DNA of 12,554 nucleotides from Omnitrophica bacterium RIFCSPLOWO2_01_FULL_45_10b (GCA_001804205.1 MHFM01000035.1:56413-68966); one strand, 5' to 3'; counted from the stretch's first letter, positions 7,407-12,554 are shown. Notes: generated from the sequence alone by a model not told the origin. A program made the numbers and translations.

Positions 7407-7436
7407 TTACCCTTACGATCTCCTTGCTCAGGGTAA
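7407..7436. promoter_or_regulatory. Small inverted repeat upstream of the Crp/Fnr gene
   Basis: TTACCCT at 7407-7413 is repeated in inverse as AGGGTAA at 7430-7436, with 16 bp between. The right arm overlaps the spacer of the predicted promoter next to its -35 element, so it could be an operator, or a weak terminator stem for the radical SAM gene. The spacing is wider than for a normal Crp/Fnr site. Confidence 0.25.
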
Positions 7437-7452
7437 GAGGCGGTTGTACAAT
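7424..7452 (+). promoter_or_regulatory. Predicted sigma-70 type promoter for the Crp/Fnr gene
   Basis: TTGCTC (7424-7429) and TACAAT (7447-7452) are separated by 17 bp and each match the consensus at four or five of six positions. Transcription would start near 7459, only ~14 bases before the ATG at 7473, and there is no Shine-Dalgarno sequence in between. The message would be nearly leaderless. Confidence 0.45.
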
Positions 7453-7472
7453 AGTGGTGCTTGAAACAAAAT

Positions 7473-8144
7473 ATGTCCCTCACTCTTAAAGATACCCCGC
7501 TCTTTCAAGGTCTATCTGAAAACGAGCTCGAAACAGTAAAGGCTTGTTTGAAGGAAAAAACATTTGCCAAGGGCGATTTGCTTTTTCGCGAAGGCGAATG
7601 CTGCGAACGAGTTTTTATCGTCCGTTCAGGCCGCGTGAAGCTTTACAGAATCGCTTCATCAGGGCGGGAGCAGACTCTTGAAACCTTAAATCCTGGGGAT
7701 ACCTGTGCTTGCAATCCCGGTTCTCCCAATTGGAGTTGTTCGACAACCGCCGAAGCGCTTACGCCATGCGCCGCTTGGTTTCTAAGCCGTAGTGATTACG
7801 TTCGAATGGTTCAAGCCAATTCGAAACTAAGCCACACTCTGAATAAGCTTTTCGCCGAACGGCTCCGCAATTTCAGCACTTTAATCGAAGAAGTTTCATT
7901 AAAGGATGTTCACAAGCGGCTCATTAAATTTCTGCTTGATATGCTGGCCCAAAAATGTGACTCCGCAAAAGAAGAAGTTCTCCCCATACCCTTTACCCGA
8001 GAAGAAATTGCCCAAAGGCTCGGCGCTGCGCGGGAGACCGTAGCCCGCCACCTTTCCGAGTTGAAGCAAGCCAAATTGATCGATATCAAGCCGAAACAGA
8101 TTATCATCCTCAATAAAACCGGCCTAGAGAAACTTCTCATTTAA
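7473..8144 (+). CDS. Crp/Fnr family transcriptional regulator, cysteine-rich sensor domain
   Basis: A DNA-binding regulator of 223 residues with an N-terminal cyclic-nucleotide-binding-type beta barrel (about 8-115), a long dimerisation helix (about 118-140) and a C-terminal winged helix (about 143-222). The barrel is recognisable by FAKGDLLFREGE and VFIVRSGRVKLYRIASSGREQTLETLNPGD. It does not keep the CRP cAMP phosphate-binding signature; instead it carries Cys25, 43, 44, 78, 80, 89 and 99, with CACNPGSPNWSC as a compact pair of motifs. There is no N-terminal FNR cluster. The recognition helix is ARETVARHL, with Arg187, Glu188 and Arg192 in the places of CRP Arg180, Glu181 and Arg185, predicting TGTGA recognition. 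I use ATG 7473; a TTG at 7461 is in frame but would sit at the transcript's first bases. A matching operator lies at 8386-8401. The signal may be redox, metal, NO or haem; this is inference. Confidence 0.92.
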   Translation: MSLTLKDTPLFQGLSENELETVKACLKEKTFAKGDLLFREGECCERVFIVRSGRVKLYRIASSGREQTLETLNPGDTCACNPGSPNWSCSTTAEALTPCAAWFLSRSDYVRMVQANSKLSHTLNKLFAERLRNFSTLIEEVSLKDVHKRLIKFLLDMLAQKCDSAKEEVLPIPFTREEIAQRLGAARETVARHLSELKQAKLIDIKPKQIIILNKTGLEKLLI

Positions 8145-8146
8145 TT

Positions 8147-8181
8147 GAGCCATCGGGGAGTTTTTTTGTCCCCGATGGCTC
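8147..8181. repeat. 12-bp perfect stem with a T7 tract in its loop
   Basis: GAGCCATCGGGG (8147-8158) pairs exactly with CCCCGATGGCTC (8170-8181), starting two bases after the stop of the regulator gene. The loop is AGTTTTTTTGT. The position is that of a terminator, but the T tract is in the loop rather than after the stem, so it does not fit the standard intrinsic terminator. Confidence 0.7.
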
Positions 8182-8219
8182 ATCCTGAGCCCGCCAACGA
8201 TCTTTGGCGGGCGTAGGAT
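8182..8219. repeat. Imperfect 16-bp stem-loop, dispersed-repeat type
   Basis: ATCCTGAGCCCGCCAA (8182-8197) pairs with TTGGCGGGCGTAGGAT (8204-8219) apart from two adjacent mismatches; the loop is CGATCT. It follows directly on the previous stem. The sequence resembles dispersed palindromes of the same general style as those at 4607-4850. Confidence 0.6.
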
Positions 8220-8238
8220 TACCATAAGGTAACCCTCT

Positions 8239-8308
8239 GCCAGCTTCATTGAACTTGAATCTTCAATTTAATGAAGCTGGCGAGGCCGCCAGAGGCGAGC
8301 CTCGCCAT
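8239..8308. repeat. Two further stem-loops between regulator and hemerythrin-like gene
   Basis: GCCAGCTTCATT (8239-8250) pairs perfectly with AATGAAGCTGGC (8270-8281). Immediately after, GGCGAGGC (8279-8286) can pair with GCCTCGCC (about 8299-8306), overlapping the first stem's 3' arm, so the two may be mutually exclusive. CCTCTG at about 8235-8240 is also repeated inversely as CAGAGG at 8290-8295. No coding sequence is visible. Confidence 0.5.
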
Positions 8309-8316
8309 GGGCGGGG

Positions 8317-8350
8317 TGAGGGGTCGGGGAAAACTCCCGACCCCTCATTT
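8317..8350 (+). terminator. Likely transcription terminator
   Basis: TGAGGGGTCGGG (8317-8328) pairs perfectly with CCCGACCCCTCA (8336-8347), with a 7-base loop, followed by TTTAATTAA. The GC-rich stem and short T run fit a moderate intrinsic terminator, placed between the regulator gene and the operator/promoter of the next gene. Confidence 0.55.
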
Positions 8351-8385
8351 AATTAACCCCTTAAAATTTGAAATTTTTAACTGTT

Positions 8386-8401
8386 TGTGACGCCCGTCAC
8401 A
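8386..8401. promoter_or_regulatory. Consensus CRP-type operator, TGTGA-N6-TCACA
   Basis: The 16 bases TGTGACGCCCGTCACA are a perfect two-fold match to the E. coli CRP core. The centre (8393.5) lies ~42 bp upstream of the start predicted from the TATGCT -10 element at 8424-8429, the class II activator position. I scanned the other intergenic regions and saw no second match. Confidence 0.7.
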
Positions 8402-8423
8402 GAACCAGAAGCAGTCTGTGTCG

Positions 8424-8429
8424 TATGCT
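8424..8429 (+). promoter_or_regulatory. Predicted -10 element of an activator-dependent promoter
   Basis: TATGCT lies 22 bp after the operator, with no recognisable -35 hexamer in front of it. That is expected if the Crp/Fnr protein takes the place of -35 recognition. Transcription would start near 8435-8436. Confidence 0.4.
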
Positions 8430-8449
8430 TTGAATGAAGAGAAACTGAG

Positions 8450-8968
8450 ATGAAAAAAAGAAGAACAGAGGCGACCATGTCTTTGAATCAGGTTTATGAC
8501 GAAGTTCTCGAGAACGTTGGGTATTTGGAAGAAGCGCTGATCGGTCTTCGTTACGAAGGAAAAGCTTTGCGCGGAAAAAATCTAAAAAAAGTTCACGACG
8601 TTTTGGAATTTTTAGATGTGAAATTGGCGCCGTTTGTAATATTGGAAGAAGAAATTATTTTCCCATTTATTGAAGCTCATATTCCCAGAATGAATTCCCT
8701 TGTCTGTTTACTGAAAGCACAGCATAAGGAACTTAAAGAAAATCTCGAGCGCTTCAAATCTTTGTTTGGAAAACTTGATCATGAAAATTTCGACGCAGAA
8801 AACGGTAAAGTTCTTGAAAAACTTAGGGGACAGGGAACTTATTTGGTCCATTTGATTCGACATGATATTCAGGTCAAAAGCCAAAGCATTTATAAAATAG
8901 CCGGTCGTGAGTTGCGCGAAGATGAGAAAGAAGAACTTGAAGAGAAAGCAAAGATGACTTATAAATGA
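8450..8968 (+). CDS. Hemerythrin-like (HHE) domain protein
   Basis: A 172-residue, almost wholly helical cytoplasmic protein. The block FLDVKLAPFVILEEEIIFPFIE (about 54-75) matches the HHE pattern in which an EE pair precedes (L/I)FP; LLKAQHKELKENLERF (88-103) and LVHLIRHDIQVKSQSIYKIA (132-151) supply the later ligand helices. Histidines are at 49, 77, 92, 134 and 138. The His that normally sits a few residues before the EE pair is not present (KLAPF), so the metal site may be altered. Family members bind O2, NO or iron, or have regulatory roles. The start could instead be ATG 8477, which has AGAGG nearby and leaves a more normal leader given the predicted transcription start near 8435; the alternative lacks nine residues, none in the domain. 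It is the first gene after the CRP-type operator. Confidence 0.8.
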   Translation: MKKRRTEATMSLNQVYDEVLENVGYLEEALIGLRYEGKALRGKNLKKVHDVLEFLDVKLAPFVILEEEIIFPFIEAHIPRMNSLVCLLKAQHKELKENLERFKSLFGKLDHENFDAENGKVLEKLRGQGTYLVHLIRHDIQVKSQSIYKIAGRELREDEKEELEEKAKMTYK

Positions 8969-9018
8969 ACCAGACAAAGGATGAAATGTAGGTCCATCAA
9001 ATAAAAAGGAGAAGAAAA

Positions 9019-9369
9019 ATGAAAACGTTCAATATTGCAATGTTGGCTTTAATGATGGCGTTGAGTTTTGTTTCATTGACACCTGTGTATGCCGAGGTTT
9101 CTCAGGCGGCAGAGGATCATTTAGCCTTAGCTGCCTCGTACGAACAGAAAGCTCAGGCGCAGGATACTTTGATTGCAGAGCATCAACAAATGAAAAAGGA
9201 TTATCCTGGAACACTTGCGCTTTCACCAAAAGACACTTCGTCCGTGAGGGTTCAGGAAATGGACAAACACTGCGATGCGATCATTCAAGATGCTACGAAG
9301 CTAAGAAACGAGTTTCTTGAGTTTGCTAAATGGCATCAGATGAGAGCCGCTGAATTGCAAGGGCGGTAA
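9019..9369 (+). CDS. Small secreted/periplasmic helical protein
   Basis: A 116-residue precursor with a strong ribosome binding site (AAAAAGGAGAAG). Residues 1-25 form a clear Sec signal peptide ending VYA, with cleavage predicted after Ala25. The mature ~91 residues are mainly two amphipathic helices, AEDHLALAASYEQKAQAQDTL and MDKHCDAIIQDATKLRNEFL, separated by a loop around DYPGTLALSPKD. Repeated His/Asp/Glu spacing (DH, EHQQM, DKHCD, WHQM) and one cysteine could bind metal, but no known signature is present. Short periplasmic proteins with this AxxYExKA style of helix are common and uncharacterised. It lies 50 bp after the hemerythrin-like gene, probably in the same transcript. Confidence 0.8.
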   Translation: MKTFNIAMLALMMALSFVSLTPVYAEVSQAAEDHLALAASYEQKAQAQDTLIAEHQQMKKDYPGTLALSPKDTSSVRVQEMDKHCDAIIQDATKLRNEFLEFAKWHQMRAAELQGR

Positions 9370-9392
9370 GAATTAGATGGCCAGAAAACGTG

Positions 9393-9427
9393 GCGAGAAA
9401 GCCGGACTTACTTTCCAGCTTTCTCGC
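9393..9427. terminator. Hairpin after the periplasmic protein gene
   Basis: GCGAGAAAGC (9393-9402) pairs perfectly with GCTTTCTCGC (9418-9427), loop 15 bases. No T tract follows, so it may be an mRNA-stabilising or processing hairpin rather than a true terminator. It separates the secreted protein gene from the YbaK gene. Confidence 0.4.
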
Positions 9428-9459
9428 TAGGTTGAATAAAGGAAAAGGGGGTGAGAACC

Positions 9460-9927
9460 ATGAAAACTGTAAACACGCTTTACGATTTTCTCATGGAGAA
9501 ACACGTGCCTTTTCAAACGATTCCTCACCAAAAGACCTACACAGCTCTTTCGACTGCAAATGAAGAACATGTACCGCCACGGCAAGTGGCCAAAGCGGTC
9601 ATTGTAAAAGCAGACGGAACAGATGTGATGGTGGTCATTCCAGCAAACCGCATGCTTAATTTGTTTAAGCTGAGCGATGCGCTTGGAACAACCTCTATCA
9701 AGGTGGAGGAAGAAAGGGAATTCAAAGAGTTATTCCCCGGCTGCGAATTGGGCGCGATGCCTCCAATCGGCTCACTTTATGACATGCCTTCCATCGTCGA
9801 TGTTCGATTAACGGAGAACAAGGAGATATTTTTTAATGGAGGGACGCATAAAGAGAGTGTCAAAATTGCGACGGCTGATTTCTTGAGGATTTCGGAAGCA
9901 GAAATCGCAGATCTTGTTGCCGAGTAA
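9460..9927 (+). CDS. YbaK/EbsC (prolyl-tRNA editing domain) family protein
   Basis: A 155-residue stand-alone deacylase-type domain of the YbaK/ProX superfamily, whose members hydrolyse mischarged aminoacyl-tRNA such as Cys- or Ala-tRNA(Pro). The N-terminus YDFLMEKHVPFQTIPHQKTYTA matches the family start. The conserved lysine is in VAKAVIVKADG, the NRMLNLFKLSDALG helix follows, and the glycine-rich GCELGAMPPIGSLYDMP and FFNGGTHKES loops line the active site in this family. The start is ATG 9460: AAGGGGGTGA at 9445-9454 differs by one base from a perfect anti-16S complement and ends 5 bp before it; a GTG at 9451 lies inside that site. Whether it edits tRNA or acts on another acyl ester is open. 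Confidence 0.88.
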   Translation: MKTVNTLYDFLMEKHVPFQTIPHQKTYTALSTANEEHVPPRQVAKAVIVKADGTDVMVVIPANRMLNLFKLSDALGTTSIKVEEEREFKELFPGCELGAMPPIGSLYDMPSIVDVRLTENKEIFFNGGTHKESVKIATADFLRISEAEIADLVAE

Positions 9928-10034
9928 ATCGTTGGCCTAGAGGCCAGGCAGATTTGATTTTATCATTGAGCTGATGAAGGAGGAGAAAAACGAGCGCATC
10001 GAGTGTAGTGAAAACCAATAAAGGGAGTTTTGGC

Positions 10035-10331
10035 ATGTGGACGGAAAATGTGAAAGACCGTTATTGGTGGGTTAAAATTCAAAGTCAACTGGAAGAACTC
10101 ATGTGCGAACTCTCTATGGCTGAGGAGGAGGAACAAACAGATCTTTATCTATTACAGCTCCATTTGAACAATGAATCCGACCTCTCTTTTTTTACAAAAG
10201 AGGAACAAAAGAAAATTCGAGATCTTCTCTCCGCCCTCATCAAGGATACTGCGCGGCACTCCAATCTCTTGGGTGAAATGCAAGAGCGTTTCAAAAAATT
10301 GGGTGAACAAAATGTTAGACCGGCACTATAA
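10035..10331 (+). CDS. Small ferritin-like two-helix protein, first of a pair
   Basis: A 98-residue helical protein. The ATG at 10035 has AAGGGAG eight bases upstream; a GTG at 10008 is in frame but less well placed. The product has an acidic helix (QSQLEELMCELSMAEEEEQTDLYLLQ read in pieces, about 9-34), a loop with DLSFFTKEEQ, then helix IRDLLSALIKDTARHSNLLGEM (about 56-77). The DTARHS motif has the Asp/Glu-x-x-(R)-His spacing of the carboxylate-His ligands of ferritin-like di-iron proteins, and Glu residues on the first helix could complete the site. At this length it would be only half of a four-helix bundle. The stop lies 20 bp inside the next gene, which also looks ferritin-like. Function as a di-iron or iron-binding protein is inference. 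Confidence 0.6.
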   Translation: MWTENVKDRYWWVKIQSQLEELMCELSMAEEEEQTDLYLLQLHLNNESDLSFFTKEEQKKIRDLLSALIKDTARHSNLLGEMQERFKKLGEQNVRPAL

Positions 10332-10560
10332 ACAACTGTGGGAAACGCGGTTTTTGAAGATTCTGGAGTCAGAGAAGGAGGCGTTCCTTTTTTATAAATA
10401 TCTCATTGAAACAAATAAGAATTTGCTTGAGCGAACGAAGGCAAAGCCGGTATTGGAACAAATCATGCGGGATGAAGCAAGTCATGCCCGCGTTGCTTGT
10501 AAACTTATTCGTCTCGTCAGGCGTAAAAAAATTTCAGAGAGGGAAGGGGGAAACGGCTAG
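10312..10560 (+). CDS. Small ferritin/rubrerythrin-like two-helix protein, second of a pair
   Basis: An 82-residue protein starting at ATG 10312, overlapping the previous gene by 20 bp, with GGGTGA seven bases upstream. The first helix contains ESEKEAFLFYKYLIE, the E-x-E-A-x-x-FY pattern of rubrerythrin-type helices, and the second contains EQIMRDEASHARVACKL, a clear DExxH metal-ligand motif. The tail is very basic (RLVRRKKISER). A full rubrerythrin domain has four helices and ~140 residues, so this is a half-bundle that would have to dimerise, either with itself (as encapsulated ferritins do) or with the product of the preceding gene. The overlap favours making both in equal amounts. No encapsulin gene is in the window. 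Confidence 0.65.
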   Translation: MLDRHYKQLWETRFLKILESEKEAFLFYKYLIETNKNLLERTKAKPVLEQIMRDEASHARVACKLIRLVRRKKISEREGGNG

Positions 10561-10571
10561 TTTTATTTCCC

Positions 10572-11359
10572 ATGACGATACTGCGCAAAAATTATAAAAT
10601 GCATGGATTGTTGATTGGCATTCTCCTTGGCTTTGGAGCGCCGATAGGAAGTTTACTTTTCCGCAGTTTTTTTGAAAAAAGTTTCGACAGCCATTGGCTT
10701 GTTGGCGAATTAGCCAAACATTTGTTTTTTTATGGTTATATGACGTTTGCGACACCAATTATTTTTGCAGTTTTCGGTTACAGCATGGGTTTTCTTTTGG
10801 ATAAACTTTTTTCAAAGGAGCAGTCACTCGAAGCACTTAATATTATATTGGAAAAGCAATCCATTACGGATGACATGACAGGGCTTTACAATCATAGACA
10901 CCTAATCGATTTTATTGGCAAGGAAATTGAAAGGAGCAAACGTTATCATCACGTTTTGTCTACCATGATGATTGACATCGATGATTTTAAAAAGGTGAAC
11001 GATCAATACGGCCATTTGGTTGGGGATCGGGTGCTAAGAGAATTTGCTTCTCTCTTAAAAAATGCATTCGCCAAATTGACACGGTAGCTCGATATGGCGG
11101 AGATGAATTTTTTATTATCTTGCCTGAGTCAACCTTTGATGCCGCTCAACTCGTTGCGGAAAGAATCCAGAAAAATGTTCGCGAATATCATTTCAATCCA
11201 CCAGAGTCTTTGTTGTCTCTCACCGTCAGCATTGGCATTTCTTCATTGCCGGATCCCAAGGGCGACATTGATTGCGCCCGCTTAATCGAAAAAACGGACC
11301 AGGCGCTTCGAAGCGCTAAAAGTTTAGGAAAAAATGGATGCATTACAAATTTGGCATGA
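10572..11359 (+). pseudogene. Membrane GGDEF diguanylate cyclase interrupted by a -1 frameshift
   Basis: The first frame (10572-11087) encodes two membrane helices (about residues 11-31 and 49-79) and the start of a GGDEF domain: DDMTGLYNHRHL, then MMIDIDDFKKVNDQYGH. It then loses homology and stops at 11085-11087. The -1 frame continues the domain perfectly from the A6 tract at 11057-11062: CIRQIDTVARYGGDEFFIILPES to the end at 11359, with VSIGISSLPD and the final DQALRSAKSLGKNG. Joined, this would be 262 residues, with an intact GGDEF signature and an RQID inhibitory site five residues before it, i.e. an active, product-inhibited c-di-GMP synthase. The cause may be a base lost from the A tract (real or a sequencing error) or programmed slippage on A AAA AAT. 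It begins 11 bp after the ferritin-like pair. Confidence 0.85.
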
Positions 11360-11483
11360 ATGGCTTGAAAAGCGTTGAGAATCGATTATGATCAAAAAAA
11401 GAGGTAAACAGATCGCCATTCTCTTGAGATTAATTTCAATGAACGAATTTAACCGCTCTTAGATACGGAGGCGAAGACTTGCA

Positions 11484-11993
11484 ATGCAGAATTTCCGTTT
11501 ATCAGAAGCTAATTTGAGCTTGAAGTTTTTAACCTCCTTTTTTCTCGTTACCGTCGGCATCGGATACGTTTTCGGTTTGATTCACATTTATATGGATGTT
11601 GGCTTCAGTTATACGGGCGTTGTAACCCATTACCGCGGCGGCGGTCTTCCGCCTGAACTTACCTTCAGCCGACTGATTCACCTCCATCATGTCCATATTT
11701 TCAGTCTCTCTATGCTTTTCTTGCTCATCGGAACGATCTTTGTTTTTACCGAGCTTCCGGAACTTGTGAAAGTGGTTTTTGTTTCCATGCCTTTTGTTGG
11801 AATGTTTCTCGACTTCACTTCCTTTTGGCTGCTTGCCTTCGCTTCCCCGATCTTTGGTTTTTTTGCCGTGGCATTCGGCGCTCTCATGGCGTTTACATTT
11901 TTCTTGATCATTGGCCGCCCGCTTTACGAAATGTGGATTCTGCCTATTTGGCGTAAGAAATGGGGTGAAGCGGTGCCTTGGTTTCTTAGATAA
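11484..11993 (+). CDS. Four-helix membrane protein with conserved-looking histidines, cytochrome partner
   Basis: A 169-residue integral membrane protein with helices at about 15-38, 70-90, 94-120 and 123-146. Histidines cluster near the membrane face: His34 in the first helix, His49 in the loop (VTHYRGGGLPPELTF) and His66, 68, 69 and 71 (LIHLHHVHIF) at the start of the second helix. This arrangement could ligate b-type haem or form a quinol site, but I recognise no named family. The stop is followed after 12 bp, in the same frame, by a multihaem cytochrome c gene, which supports a membrane electron transfer role. GGAGG lies ~12 bp before the ATG, a little far but usable. The dense reverse-strand open frames here are only shadows of this gene. 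Confidence 0.75.
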   Translation: MQNFRLSEANLSLKFLTSFFLVTVGIGYVFGLIHIYMDVGFSYTGVVTHYRGGGLPPELTFSRLIHLHHVHIFSLSMLFLLIGTIFVFTELPELVKVVFVSMPFVGMFLDFTSFWLLAFASPIFGFFAVAFGALMAFTFFLIIGRPLYEMWILPIWRKKWGEAVPWFLR

Positions 11994-12005
11994 ACGTACG
12001 TTCGC

Positions 12006-12554
12006 ATGCAAAAGCGGCTTCAATTAATCAAAGTCCTAGGATTTGCAGCAGGCGCCTTTGTGTTTTTAACCGTCTTCTTCATTGTGTCTGCGGTGAAAGG
12101 AGAAGCAAAAGAATCCCAGCCCACAATCCATGAATTTGAAGTGCTCAAAGGAGCCGAGTACGTTGGTTCCGAAACGTGCGGAGCCTGCCATGCCAAAGAA
12201 GTCAAAGAATTCATGAGTTCAACGCATTCCAGAATTGATATTGCCAGCGAAAACGTGAAAATCAAAGGCTGCGAAATGTGTCATGGTCCCGCGAGCCTTC
12301 ACGTGGCCGCCAGCGGCGGGAAGGGCAATCTCATCAATCCAAGCAAGAATCCGGAATCTTGCTTCAGCTGCCACCTCGATAAGAAAGCCGAATTTCGCCT
12401 CCCTTATCATCATCCTGTTTTGGAAGGGAAAATGAGCTGTACGAGCTGTCATAGCCCGCATGGCGAAGATGCAAGGCCATGGTCCGCTACATCACTTCAT
12501 GGTATGAATGAAACATGTTTTAAATGTCATAAGGACCAAAGAGGCCCCTTTGTT
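12006..12554 (+). CDS. Multihaem cytochrome c, DmsE/NapC-like decahaem style (3' end outside window)
   Basis: The frame starts at ATG 12006 and is open to the window edge (183 residues). An N-terminal hydrophobic segment (about 8-30) is a signal peptide or membrane anchor, and the rest is periplasmic. Five CxxCH haem sites are visible: CGACH (C58), CEMCH (C89), CFSCH (C119), CTSCH (C145) and CFKCH (C171). The texture EYVGSETCGACH, GCEMCHGPASLH, LPYHHPVLEGKMSCTSCHSPHG and FKCHKDQRGPF is that of DmsE/MtrA-related multihaem cytochromes, in which extra histidines (HH in LPYHHP) serve as distal ligands. If it follows the DmsE type, several more haems lie beyond the edge. It sits 12 bp after the four-helix membrane protein, with no obvious ribosome binding site, suggesting coupling. 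Confidence 0.9.
   Translation, partial: MQKRLQLIKVLGFAAGAFVFLTVFFIVSAVKGEAKESQPTIHEFEVLKGAEYVGSETCGACHAKEVKEFMSSTHSRIDIASENVKIKGCEMCHGPASLHVAASGGKGNLINPSKNPESCFSCHLDKKAEFRLPYHHPVLEGKMSCTSCHSPHGEDARPWSATSLHGMNETCFKCHKDQRGPFV

Noticed and set aside
9933..9946. TGGCC-TAGA-GGCCA hairpin after the YbaK gene
   Set aside because: Only five base pairs and no adjacent T run, too weak to call a terminator.
9974..10021. A 15-codon reading frame (MKEEKNERIECSENQ) ending just before the ribosome binding site of the first ferritin-like gene
   Set aside because: It has no ribosome binding site of its own, and its AAGGAGG is inside the frame; most likely chance.
11529..12461. Long reverse-strand open frames over the membrane protein and cytochrome genes
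   Set aside because: They are antisense shadows of recognisable + strand genes, have biased, low-complexity translations and no matching signals.

Overview
The window is a densely packed, roughly mid-40s percent GC stretch of bacterial chromosome in which every supportable gene lies on the + strand. The gene families (MalQ, DJ-1/PfpI, SPL-type radical SAM enzyme, Crp/Fnr regulator, GGDEF protein, multihaem cytochrome c) are bacterial. The dispersed palindromic repeats that begin GTCATTGCGAG and contain GATCCTTCGCT..CTCAGGATGAC, together with a small two-helix membrane protein type that I associate with candidate-phylum bacteria, suggest an uncultivated lineage such as Omnitrophota (OP3) or a relative. 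This placement is inference and is only moderately supported.

Layout. (1) 1-1398: an AAA ATPase with a DUF4143 C-terminus whose 5' end lies outside the window. (2) 1516-4604: a 4-alpha-glucanotransferase (malQ) followed by three tightly spaced membrane proteins of unknown function, two of which end in winged-helix-like cytoplasmic domains. (3) 4607-4850: a ~245 bp compound inverted repeat of the dispersed GTCATTGCGAG type. (4) 4870-5424: a DJ-1/PfpI family protein. (5) 5418-7391: a zinc-ribbon-like reading frame without a usable start, then a nucleoside phosphorylase-fold protein overlapping by 4 bp a spore-photoproduct-lyase-like radical SAM enzyme. (6) 7473-11359: a cysteine-rich Crp/Fnr regulator, a cluster of hairpins, a consensus CRP-type operator, and then a run of genes for a hemerythrin-like protein, a periplasmic helical protein, a YbaK/ProX-type deacylase, two small ferritin-like proteins and a membrane diguanylate cyclase broken by a -1 frameshift in an A6 tract. 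(7) 11484-12554: a four-helix, histidine-rich membrane protein followed by a multihaem cytochrome c that runs off the window.

How the parts may work together. The most coherent unit is region 6. The regulator carries the same R-E-T-V-x-R recognition helix as E. coli CRP. A perfect TGTGA-N6-TCACA site lies 242 bp downstream of its gene, centred about 42 bp upstream of the predicted transcription start of the hemerythrin-like gene, which is class II activator geometry. The downstream genes share an iron, oxygen or redox flavour. In region 5, the nucleosidase-like protein could remove the 5'-deoxyadenosine made by its radical SAM partner. In region 7, the membrane protein and multihaem cytochrome look like a membrane-to-periplasm electron transfer pair. 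All three functional readings are inference from gene content, spacing and motifs.
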